Assembly: GCA_009665115.1 (NCBI GenBank)
Contig: WJXE01000142.1
Location: 1 to 5,249, forward strand
Direction of reading: 5' to 3'
Origin: Nitrosopumilales archaeon
GTDB lineage: Archaea > Thermoproteota > Nitrososphaeria > Nitrososphaerales > Nitrososphaeraceae
Length of the DNA: 5,249 nt
Within the stretch, counting starts at the first letter, position 1; each line of letters starts with the position of its first letter. Under the pieces are notes generated by a model that saw only the letters and a list, made by a program, of their open reading frames with translations, was not told the DNA's origin and did no database searches. This document shows positions 1 to 4,891 of this stretch, piece by piece. The position numbers and the translations under genes were made by a program.

Positions 1-1
1 C

Positions 2-112
2 GATAGGTATGTAGCTATTTCTAGAACAGGTGATCTTACTGGCGATGATGGTACTGACCACTCCCTTTCCCGTAATTTTATAGGGTTTCTCGATCTCATA
101 ATACTCCAATAA
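2..112 (+). CDS. Possible 3' end of a gene entering from the left edge
   Basis: A frame open from the window edge ends at a TAA at 110-112 and would give 36 residues with ordinary composition (segments such as RYVAISRTGDLTGDD and a hydrophobic end FIGFLDLII). If real, it would be the C-terminus of a gene convergent with the cupredoxin gene, whose stop lies 33 bases further on. I do not recognise the protein. The opposite strand is also open here, from an ATG at 97-99 out of the window with GGAG four bases upstream, so the strand is uncertain. A run this short can be open by chance. Confidence 0.22.
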   Translation, partial: DRYVAISRTGDLTGDDGTDHSLSRNFIGFLDLIILQ

Positions 113-145
113 CCAACTTCTCAATTCTGTTGAAAGCTATTAAGT

Positions 146-718
146 CTATGACACGGCAACCTTTCCTACCATAGTAGGATGTATTTGACAGAAATATGGA
201 ATCTCTCCTGCAGTCTTGAAGGTATGAGAGAACGTTTTTCCTGGCGCTAGAAGTGTTGATAATCCAGAATCAAATTCTTTTCCCTTATTTGGATCACTAG
301 GCCCTGTACCTGATGTAACAGTATGGGCGACATTGTCTTTGTTAGTCCATGTCACATTACCTCCGATTTTGACGTTAATAGGGTTTGGCGAAAATGCTTT
401 GTCTGCTAAGGTAGAGGCTCCTGGTACGATTGAAACATTCTTACCACCGATCGAGTTAGCTCCGGCAGAAGCCGTGGTCATATTCGCAGTATTATTCTTA
501 ACGTCTCTAAGCGAGGGGGGAGTGAGGAGTAGCTTAGGATCGGTAATGACAGGCTGAGGTGATAGGCCAAAATGCTGCCTTAGAATTTTCTGTTGGTGTA
601 TTAAGGTGTTTGAAGAGTAGGTTGGTCCTATATGTCCAATCCATACCCATAAAATTATGACCGTAGCAAGCGAAATCCCCATGACCAGAATCGACCAACC
701 AACCGTTCCCAACCCCAT
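146..718 (-). CDS. Membrane-anchored type 1 copper protein (amicyanin/plastocyanin-like cupredoxin)
   Basis: This 190-residue protein should be a small blue-copper electron carrier held on the outer face of the cytoplasmic membrane. Residues 7-29 form one hydrophobic segment (signal anchor, no clear cleavage site). Residues 31-91 are a Thr/Asn/Pro-rich linker, and about 92-190 form the cupredoxin domain. The predicted copper ligands are all present: His132 (in AHTVTSG), Cys177, His180 and Met183 in YFCQIHPTMVGK. The C-x2-H-x2-M spacing is that of amicyanin/pseudoazurin rather than plant plastocyanin (C-x2-H-x4-M). Ammonia-oxidising archaea are known for many such proteins, thought to replace cytochrome c in electron transfer; the exact partner here is unknown. 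The ATG at 716-718 is favoured because a TATA box lies about 28 bases upstream, which fits a leaderless mRNA. The gene stands alone on the minus strand. Confidence 0.93.
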   Translation of the reverse strand: MGLGTVGWSILVMGISLATVIILWVWIGHIGPTYSSNTLIHQQKILRQHFGLSPQPVITDPKLLLTPPSLRDVKNNTANMTTASAGANSIGGKNVSIVPGASTLADKAFSPNPINVKIGGNVTWTNKDNVAHTVTSGTGPSDPNKGKEFDSGLSTLLAPGKTFSHTFKTAGEIPYFCQIHPTMVGKVAVS

Positions 719-740
719 ACTGCAGGAAATGTCTTATTGC

Positions 741-754
741 TTTTAAAAATATTT
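741..754 (-). promoter_or_regulatory. TATA box of the cupredoxin gene
   Basis: Read on the minus strand, this is AAATATTTTTAAAA, centred about 28-30 bases before the ATG. That is the usual archaeal distance from TATA box to transcription start, so the message would begin at or very near the start codon. No Shine-Dalgarno sequence lies just before the ATG. Confidence 0.5.
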
Positions 755-758
755 GCAT

Positions 759-1300
759 TGAAAGTCTCCTATACTAAGCCAGCGATCTATGGGATGATAC
801 AGTAAGATCTGTGCTAAAGTACATATACATTTTGACTTACGCTGGTGTAATTTTGCATATTACTTGATTTCATTTCTATCGATAGATCTTATCATCATGG
901 CAACATTTCCATGGTTTGTCAGGCATTGCAACAATAAGGGAATGTGTCGTATTTACAAAGTGTCTTGTAGCATGCATCCCTCTAGAAGAATCACCGCACC
1001 AAGAAATAGCATACTCTTTGAGAGTATTGAGTACATATTGAAAAATTGATACGTGCAGAAGAAACCATTCACCATTGGTCTAATCCAGAATTGTTATGTA
1101 TAGTCGTATTACTCCTTGTAAATTTATCTGGCGTTTTCAAGAGCATCCTGTCTCTCAGTTGTTTCTAAAAAAACTATTTCTGGTTGTAGTAGAAACATAT
1201 TTTCCTGGAGTTAATTATGAGAACGTGACTAATCAACGCAATAATGCATTACTATATCACATATTACAATCAATTGGTAGCTCTTCTGTCAAGTCAACTC
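759..1300. other. Low-coding-density stretch without a recognised gene
   Basis: Two short plus-strand frames exist here, 864-1049 (61 codons) and 1096-1305 (69 codons). Neither shows a recognisable domain, a Shine-Dalgarno sequence or a well-placed TATA box, and both have odd residue mixtures. I therefore treat them as non-coding or as gene debris. The stretch holds a perfect 7-bp inverted repeat with a 3-base spacer at 1011-1027 (ATACTCT-TTG-AGAGTAT) and a 10-bp palindrome at 876-885. I looked for the missing N-terminal SAM-binding part of the methyltransferase remnant at 1353, such as a D/E-x-G-x-G motif, and did not find it in the plus-strand frames. Confidence 0.5.
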
Positions 1301-1327
1301 ATTGATTTCATGATATCTGAAATCAAT
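1301..1327. repeat. Perfect 10-bp inverted repeat (hairpin)
   Basis: ATTGATTTCA at 1301-1310 is followed by a 7-base spacer, TGATATC, and then by its exact reverse complement TGAAATCAAT at 1318-1327. The spacer itself contains GATATC. The repeat begins at the stop codon of the short frame ending at 1305 and lies 25 bases before the methyltransferase remnant. It could be an RNA hairpin, a protein-binding site or the trace of a small mobile element. No T tract follows directly, so a simple terminator is not obvious. Confidence 0.75.
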
Positions 1328-1352
1328 ATAATCGAACTTTTCGAGGCAAGAC

Positions 1353-1613
1353 GTGAACATATCGCGGCCAGACTATATTTCTGAGGCAAAGAGATGTCTT
1401 GCAACGAATAGTTATGTGTTAGTTGCAGAAACAACAACAAAATCTTTGTCTCCTGGGGGAAGGCTATCAAGATTAAGAGATGTAATAAAAGAAAATGGAT
1501 TTGAGTATATAACGATGAGCAAAGAGGAGACTATAACTGGTACTTGGAACGTTCAAATCCTCGTCTATTCTATTCCAACGAGATTTTTGCACATTTATGA
1601 ATGTATATCCTAG
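1353..1613 (+). pseudogene. C-terminal remnant of an Rrp8-like SAM-dependent methyltransferase
   Basis: The frame runs 86 codons from a GTG. Residues about 6-57 (DYISEAKRCLATNSYVLVAET, then GRLSRLRDVIKENGFEYI) match the end of a Rossmann methyltransferase of the Rrp8 type: the helix 'DYIxEAxRxL', the strand carrying 'xxAE', then the 'LRDxIxExGFE' helix and strand. The SAM-binding N-terminal half, normally well over 100 residues, is missing, and no start with a promoter is visible. After about residue 57 the sequence stops resembling the family. A frame change near 1526-1530 would instead read GDYNWYLERS and end at TGA 1598-1600, slightly closer to the usual acidic-aromatic tail. I infer a non-functional fragment; which RNA or protein the ancestor modified is unknown. 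Confidence 0.6.
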
Positions 1614-1794
1614 AAAGTCTGTAGAGAACTGGGTAGCAAAGATGATGGACTCGCCATATCATCCGTATTCTGATACTAGATTTACCATAAATGAAAAGGG
1701 GGCTCATGATATCGAAGAAGAAGGAATATCACCGAAGAATTTTGGAAGTAAGAAGGTTGCAAAACAACAACAACTGATTAGTTCAGATAAGTGA
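1597..1794 (+). CDS. Small hypothetical protein
   Basis: A 65-codon frame from ATG to TGA (1792-1794) encodes a charged, soluble peptide with a Trp in the SVENWVAKMMDSPYHPY segment, a TINEKGAHDIEEEGI segment and a Lys/Gln-rich tail. The middle vaguely recalls the wing of a winged-helix protein ('T-x-x-EKG'), but this is too weak to name a family. No cysteines, membrane segment or signal peptide are seen. Its start overlaps the end of the methyltransferase remnant by 17 bases in another frame. There is no TATA box at the leaderless distance and no Shine-Dalgarno sequence. It may be a real short gene, or the tail of a longer gene now broken. Residue composition favours protein-coding origin more than the frames at 864-1305. 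Confidence 0.4.
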   Translation: MNVYPRKSVENWVAKMMDSPYHPYSDTRFTINEKGAHDIEEEGISPKNFGSKKVAKQQQLISSDK

Positions 1795-1815
1795 TTATAT
1801 ATAATTAGTATTTAA
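1795..1815 (+). promoter_or_regulatory. AT-rich promoter region before the zinc-ribbon gene
   Basis: Two TATA-like elements lie here, TTATATATAA at 1795-1804 and TATTTAA at 1809-1815. By the usual archaeal spacing, the second would place transcription start near 1838, giving a leader of about 28 bases to the ATG at 1866 or about 110 bases to the ATG at 1950. Confidence 0.4.
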
Positions 1816-1829
1816 CGATTGTAAATGTA

Positions 1830-1841
1830 ATGAGATCTCAT
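1830..1841. promoter_or_regulatory. 12-bp perfect palindrome, possible operator
   Basis: ATGAGATCTCAT is a perfect palindrome centred about 23 bases after the TATTTAA element, so it overlaps the expected transcription start. That position suits a dimeric repressor site, but no regulator is identified and a 12-bp palindrome can occur by chance. Confidence 0.35.
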
Positions 1842-1949
1842 ACTGGTTGAAAAGGTTGTGTTGTTATGATTGGCGGCGCGGACACCTTGCCACTCCCTGT
1901 AAGTAACCCCAATATTTTCAGCAGTCCAACCTTTTCCTTACAATTCAAT

Positions 1950-2147
1950 ATGGTTTGCAGGAATCTATATGAGAGGTCATATTCCAAAATTATTTTTGGA
2001 AAGAGCTATTATGAAGGTGGTAAGAAATACTGTAGACGGTGTAAGGTCTTTTTTTGTCATGATGGAATGTTTTCTCCATGTTGCGGAATGGCCTTAAGGG
2101 CTACGCCCACTGCTAGAAAAGATAGAGAAAAACTAAAACAGGAATGA
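1950..2147 (+). CDS. Small zinc-ribbon-like protein (function unknown)
   Basis: From Met 1950 the protein has 65 residues: a basic N-terminal part (VCRNLYERSYSKIIFGKSYY), then YCRRC, FFCHDG, FSPCCG and a charged tail TPTARKDREKLKQE. Two cysteine pairs 12 residues apart look like a zinc knuckle or ribbon. The second pair would usually read C-P-x-C-G, but here the first position is Ser (S-P-C-C-G), so zinc may be held by the adjacent Cys-Cys or by the extra Cys/His in FFCHDG. Similar short proteins are, to my recollection, common in Nitrososphaerales; their role is unknown, with nucleic-acid or protein binding a fair guess. The frame also extends up to an ATG at 1866. I prefer 1950 because the 28 extra residues (Pro/Ser/Phe-rich) look non-conserved. 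Neither start has a Shine-Dalgarno sequence. Confidence 0.7.
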   Translation: MVCRNLYERSYSKIIFGKSYYEGGKKYCRRCKVFFCHDGMFSPCCGMALRATPTARKDREKLKQE

Positions 2148-2260
2148 AGCTAGCAATTTTAGGGATAACTCTTAAACGTTCACATAACTTAGGAGGACGA
2201 GGTTAGTTGTATAAGCATAATCCACCATGGGCGTAAACACGAGAATAATAACCAATAAGA

Positions 2261-2270
2261 CTTTTAAATA
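2261..2270 (+). promoter_or_regulatory. TATA box of the gene starting at 2290
   Basis: CTTTTAAATA is a near-ideal archaeal TATA box whose centre lies about 24 bases before the ATG at 2290. It implies a leaderless transcript and argues against the in-frame upstream ATG at 2227, which would lie outside the message. Confidence 0.65.
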
Positions 2271-2289
2271 CGGCCACCTTATCCGTGAC

Positions 2290-2574
2290 ATGAGATTCAT
2301 AATTCGTGCTTCCGTGCCCACGGAAGCTGGAAACAAAATGGTAAAGGATCCGAACTTTATTAAGAATGTTGAAGACTACATGAAGAAATCGAAGGCGGAA
2401 ACTGCATACTTCTTTGAGGCCCATGGTGATAGGACAATTGTGTTCATAGTTGATATGCAAAGTGCTGACCAGATACCTGCTTTGGCTGAGCCATTATTCC
2501 AAGAATGGGGTGCCAAAGTTGAATTTCATCCTGTAATGACCCTGGAAGACCTGAAAAAGGGAGTACCCAGATAG
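2290..2574 (+). CDS. Small alpha/beta-barrel-like protein of unknown function
   Basis: The protein has 94 residues. It opens with a beta strand (MRFIIRASVP), then a helix carrying the segments TEAGNKM and NFIKNVEDYMKK, a strand with AETAYFFEAHGDRT, the strand IVFIVDM, a helix (SADQIPALAEPLFQEW), the strand AKVEFHPVM and a final EDLKK helix. This beta-alpha-beta-beta-alpha-beta order suggests the ferredoxin-like dimeric alpha/beta-barrel fold (muconolactone-isomerase/GYD/Dabb-like). No catalytic residues can be assigned with confidence, though His in EAHGDR and FHPVM stand out. It is probably cytoplasmic, with no signal or membrane segment. The frame is open back to an ATG at 2227, but the TATA box at 2261-2270 and the start of the fold at Met 2290 favour the shorter form. 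A 9-bp inverted repeat falls within codons 7-13. Confidence 0.82.
   Translation: MRFIIRASVPTEAGNKMVKDPNFIKNVEDYMKKSKAETAYFFEAHGDRTIVFIVDMQSADQIPALAEPLFQEWGAKVEFHPVMTLEDLKKGVPR
2308..2327. repeat. 9-bp perfect inverted repeat inside the start of a gene
   Basis: GCTTCCGTG (2308-2316) and CACGGAAGC (2319-2327) are separated by CC. It sits 18-37 bases into a message that is probably leaderless, and is GC-richer than its surroundings. As RNA it could fold into an 8-bp stem with a 4-base loop. Confidence 0.6.
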
Positions 2575-2907
2575 AGTGATATATCTTCCATCAATGTTCC
2601 AGTGATAGAATCTCTTGTAGCATTACCTTCAGTTATGCATGTACAATTTCAGTACACATTCAACTATATTTTTTTTGTTGTCTTAATCTAGAACACAGCT
2701 TCTAGTTAGCTTTCTGCTTATGGAGTAATATGTTCAAATTAGAAGTAGAATAGAAATGACTCTGAGTGGGATTTGGTAATTAGTCAAAAATGTCGATGCT
2801 GTAACTCCTAATCCCCCAAAAGTCGATATAAGAAGAAATCCCAACGAAGAACAGCTGGCACAAGTGCTTGAAAGGACACTTATAGATGATCCTGAAAATA
2901 GTGATAG
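2575..2907. other. Stretch without a recognised gene, upstream of the binding-protein remnant
   Basis: Apart from the T8 tract there is no recognised gene. A plus-strand frame stays open from 2780 to a TGA at 2981-2983 (67 codons) and reads like charged protein (VDIRRNPNEEQLAQVLERT), but it contains no ATG and matches nothing I know. The frame of the downstream remnant is closed by three stop codons in a row, TAG-TGA-TAG at 2899-2907. The expected N-terminal half of the binding protein is not readable in any plus frame. Confidence 0.5.
2669..2676 (+). terminator. T8 tract, likely archaeal terminator
   Basis: Eight consecutive T bases lie about 95 bases after the stop codon at 2574, in a pyrimidine-rich stretch that continues TTTTGTTGTCTT. 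Archaeal RNA polymerase terminates on such T tracts without a hairpin. The distance from the gene is rather long, so the assignment is tentative. Confidence 0.45.
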
Positions 2908-3435
2908 AAACCCCTCTTCAATCTCTTTGAATGTATTATCACAGGAGCCTGGGTACCTGAACCTTGGGGTACAAAACTTGTGAAGGAAGCAAATGGAAGA
3001 ATATTTCTCGATGAACGAGTATTTTGGCCACAAGGAGAGTATGTTACGGCGCACATAATAGCTAGGACTGATTATCTTGTAAATAATCCTGAAACGATAA
3101 AGAAATTTTTGGCAGCTAATACAGATGAGACAATTTGGATCAATTCCCACAAGTCTGAGGCAATGCAACTAGTCAATGAACAACTAAAGGCCCTTACTGG
3201 ACATATTATAGAGACCGATGAGTTAAAACAAGCGTGGTCAAGAATCGAATTTACTTATGATCCTATCAAGTCATCTCTTCTCAAGTCAGCAGATGAAGCC
3301 TTGAAACTAGGCTTTCTAAGAACGCAATCCAACCCAACACGAATATATGATCTAACGCTCCTAAACACAGTACTTGAACAAAAAGGTCTTCAACCTATAT
3401 TAGAAAGAGATCAAACGTCGACTATCCTCCGATAG
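2908..3435 (+). pseudogene. ABC transporter substrate-binding protein (sulfonate/nitrate/taurine type), 5'-truncated
   Basis: The frame gives about 175 residues, roughly the C-terminal half of an SsuA/NMT1-type periplasmic-style binding protein (usual length about 320-340). Recognisable family blocks begin at 2941 with GAWVPEPWGTKLV, followed by the domain-2 strand VTAHIIARTDYL, the NPETIKKFLAA helix, the WINSH and EAMQLVNEQL helices, and ITYDP/IKSSL-like and YDLTLLNTVLEQKG segments. Intact members are secreted, bind alkanesulfonates, nitrate or related anions outside the cell, and deliver them to a permease and ATPase. Here the signal peptide and the first lobe are missing, three tandem stops precede the frame, and no permease or ATPase gene is nearby. 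The only internal starts (e.g. GTG at 2980) would give a half protein. I infer a pseudogene, although its 3' half is free of stops and frameshifts, which suggests recent loss. Confidence 0.8.
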
Positions 3436-3771
3436 ACTATATACAAGCAAGCAGGAGGAATCCATTCTAAATGTAAGGACTATAGGGAATGATTATATAA
3501 TTTTGGTTCATTGGGTTAGGATGGTTGGGATTGCCTGTAGCTAAATATGTAAAGGAAAGAGGTAGGTGGTACTACTAAATTCTATGACGTCGTATGATTT
3601 GGTTCATTACTACTCAGAATGCCTTTTATGGAATATTCAACCTTGACATTGAGTTATTTCTTCTGTTGTTGGTCCTCTATTACCGACGAGATTGGTAAAG
3701 GTATGTGTATGGGAAGACAAATAAGAGAATTTAAGACGTGATTGCCTTGAGTGGCACTGTAGTTCTAGACA
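3436..3771. other. Gene-poor stretch with an interrupted hydrophobic mini-frame
   Basis: No intact gene is seen. It contains the mini-frame at 3489-3578 described separately, and an 11-base direct repeat, TTTGGTTCATT, at 3502-3512 and 3598-3608, each followed at different distances by TACTACT (3570-3576 and 3608-3614). The rest shows no structure I can assign. Confidence 0.5.
3489..3578 (+). pseudogene. Possible broken single-span mini-protein
   Basis: ATG ATT ATA is followed at once by TAA (3498-3500). The same frame then continues for 25 codons to a TAA at 3576-3578. The 25 codons read as a hydrophobic span (FWFIGLGWLGLPVA) followed by a basic, aromatic end (KYVKERGRWYY), the layout of a small inner-membrane peptide with its positive end in the cytoplasm. 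One base change in the TAA would restore a 29-residue protein. No homologue is recognised, and an accidental frame cannot be excluded. Confidence 0.3.
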
Positions 3772-3782
3772 TTAAAATATAT
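3772..3782 (+). promoter_or_regulatory. TATA box of the secreted FxLYD-like gene
   Basis: TTAAAATATAT is centred near 3777, placing transcription start near 3803. That leaves a leader of about 12 bases before the ATG at 3815 and rules out the GTG at 3794 as the start. An AAGGA at 3804-3808 could pair with 16S rRNA. Confidence 0.5.
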
Positions 3783-3814
3783 GTACTGTTATTGTGTTAT
3801 TACAAGGATTTGAT

Positions 3815-4861
3815 ATGATGAACAGCAACTTTACCACTGGCTCAAGTCTGTACAGAATAATGGCAGTTGAACCTAGGATATTTCCTACACTAACGGTTGT
3901 TCTAGCAATTTCTATTCTTTCTATTCTCGCAGTGGTTATTTCACCAAATGTATACGCTACTAGTAATAATAGTGATAATTCTGTTAATATGACAAAGCAA
4001 GGCTCTTTTATAAATTCTGATGGTAATCTAAATATCGTAGGAGCTATCGACAACAATGGTAATGTGCCAGTTGAAGTTACAGTAGGACTTAATACTACAG
4101 CTAACAATGGTTCCTCCCATAATATCAAAACCATGACAGAACAGACATACGGTACGATTATTTATCCATCCACTGGTGGAGCACCGTTCAAATTCCTAAT
4201 CCCATCTAATACGTTAGCTGTAGGCGAAGCGTTTATAGCTGCCGTGAAAGAGGTTCAAGTGCCCTATTACAATGTTGTAGTTCTTACCTATAACAATACG
4301 GCTACAGGAATTGATAGAGCACTTGTTGGAATAGCAAAGAACACAGGATCATTTGACATCCACGACGTAGTGATATATGCATCTGCTCATGATTCTAATG
4401 GAGCATGGATAGACTCTGTTAAGAGCAATATTATTCCGATTATAAAGCCTGGTGAACAGATAGCATTTAGTGCTAAACCTGATGCATCTGTCAAGTCAAA
4501 GGTATCATATTTTAGCTGTGCAGGCTTGGCCTTTCTGGAGCCAATTACTACCTTAAAAGTAAGTGATACCCGATACATCGCATATGACTTGGAAGGGGCG
4601 GCTAAGATTAGTGACCTTAGATATGACAATTCTACTAATAGTATAATGTTTGGAATAACACACTATAATCCAGCTGGCGGTTCTATGACTCTAAAAGTGC
4701 CTCAATACTCCAAAAGTCAAGCTATATCCATTATGATGGATGGAAAGCTATACAAAGAAGCAACAGTCCAAATGAATGGAAAGACAATATCACTCGACTT
4801 TTTCGTACCACCAGGTGATCATCAAATGCAGATTCGAGTAGGGTCAGTCTACGCATCATAA
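3815..4861 (+). CDS. Secreted or surface-anchored beta-rich protein with FxLYD-like domains
   Basis: From the ATG at 3815 the protein has 348 residues. Residues about 23-43 are strongly hydrophobic (TVVLAISILSILAVV), ending in NVYA-TS, which looks like a signal peptidase site after residue 48; otherwise it serves as an anchor. The exported part is rich in Asn/Ser/Thr with many N-x-S/T sites that could be glycosylated. Two repeats resemble FxLYD-type beta-sandwich domains: residues about 61-160 (LNIVGAIDNNGNVPVEVTV) and 166-225 (LVGIAKNTGSFDIHDVVIYA, then IIPIIKPGEQIAFS). A third beta-rich part fills 264-348. There is a single cysteine, in YFSCAGL. The role is probably structural or adhesive at the S-layer; no catalytic motif is seen. 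The next ATG (3818) and one at 3860, which gives a more typical signal-peptide length, are alternative starts. The frame continues upstream to GTG 3794, but the TATA box excludes it. Confidence 0.82.
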   Translation: MMNSNFTTGSSLYRIMAVEPRIFPTLTVVLAISILSILAVVISPNVYATSNNSDNSVNMTKQGSFINSDGNLNIVGAIDNNGNVPVEVTVGLNTTANNGSSHNIKTMTEQTYGTIIYPSTGGAPFKFLIPSNTLAVGEAFIAAVKEVQVPYYNVVVLTYNNTATGIDRALVGIAKNTGSFDIHDVVIYASAHDSNGAWIDSVKSNIIPIIKPGEQIAFSAKPDASVKSKVSYFSCAGLAFLEPITTLKVSDTRYIAYDLEGAAKISDLRYDNSTNSIMFGITHYNPAGGSMTLKVPQYSKSQAISIMMDGKLYKEATVQMNGKTISLDFFVPPGDHQMQIRVGSVYAS

Positions 4862-4891
4862 ACGTTGTCCTGATTCAATTCTCGTAGGTCC

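Noticed and set aside
1..99. Minus-strand frame from ATG 97-99 to the left edge with GGAG upstream
   Set aside because: It is Pro/Ser/Arg-rich and unrecognised, and competes with an equally open plus-strand frame; there is too little sequence in the window to support it as a gene.
164..179. Inverted repeat TCCTAC-CATA-GTAGGA
   Set aside because: A 6-bp stem inside conserved cupredoxin codons (HPTM loop) is expected by chance and by coding constraint.
333..557. Plus-strand 74-codon frame
   Set aside because: It is antisense to the linker and domain of the cupredoxin, with its Leu/Val richness explained by the complementary codons.
534..758. Minus-strand frame starting at 758, 40 bases upstream of the cupredoxin start and preceded by GGAG
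   Set aside because: It runs out of frame through the cupredoxin gene and gives an incoherent His/Trp/Cys mixture. The TATA box lies inside its first codons, so the leaderless cupredoxin message would not include its start.
1011..1027. 7-bp inverted repeat ATACTCT-TTG-AGAGTAT as a terminator
   Set aside because: No T tract or convincing upstream gene accompanies it on either strand, so it is noted only as sequence structure.
2203..2460. Minus-strand 85-codon frame
   Set aside because: It is antisense to the alpha/beta-barrel-like gene, which has a clear promoter and fold pattern on the plus strand.
2734..3168. 144-codon minus-strand frame
   Set aside because: It lies antisense over the conserved binding-protein remnant, its residues (Cys/Ser/Ile-rich) resemble no family, and no TATA box is seen at its start; it is a shadow frame.
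3772..4134. Minus-strand 120-codon frame rich in Leu/Ile/Thr
   Set aside because: It is antisense to the signal peptide and first domain of the secreted protein, whose Asn/Thr codons produce the hydrophobic look.
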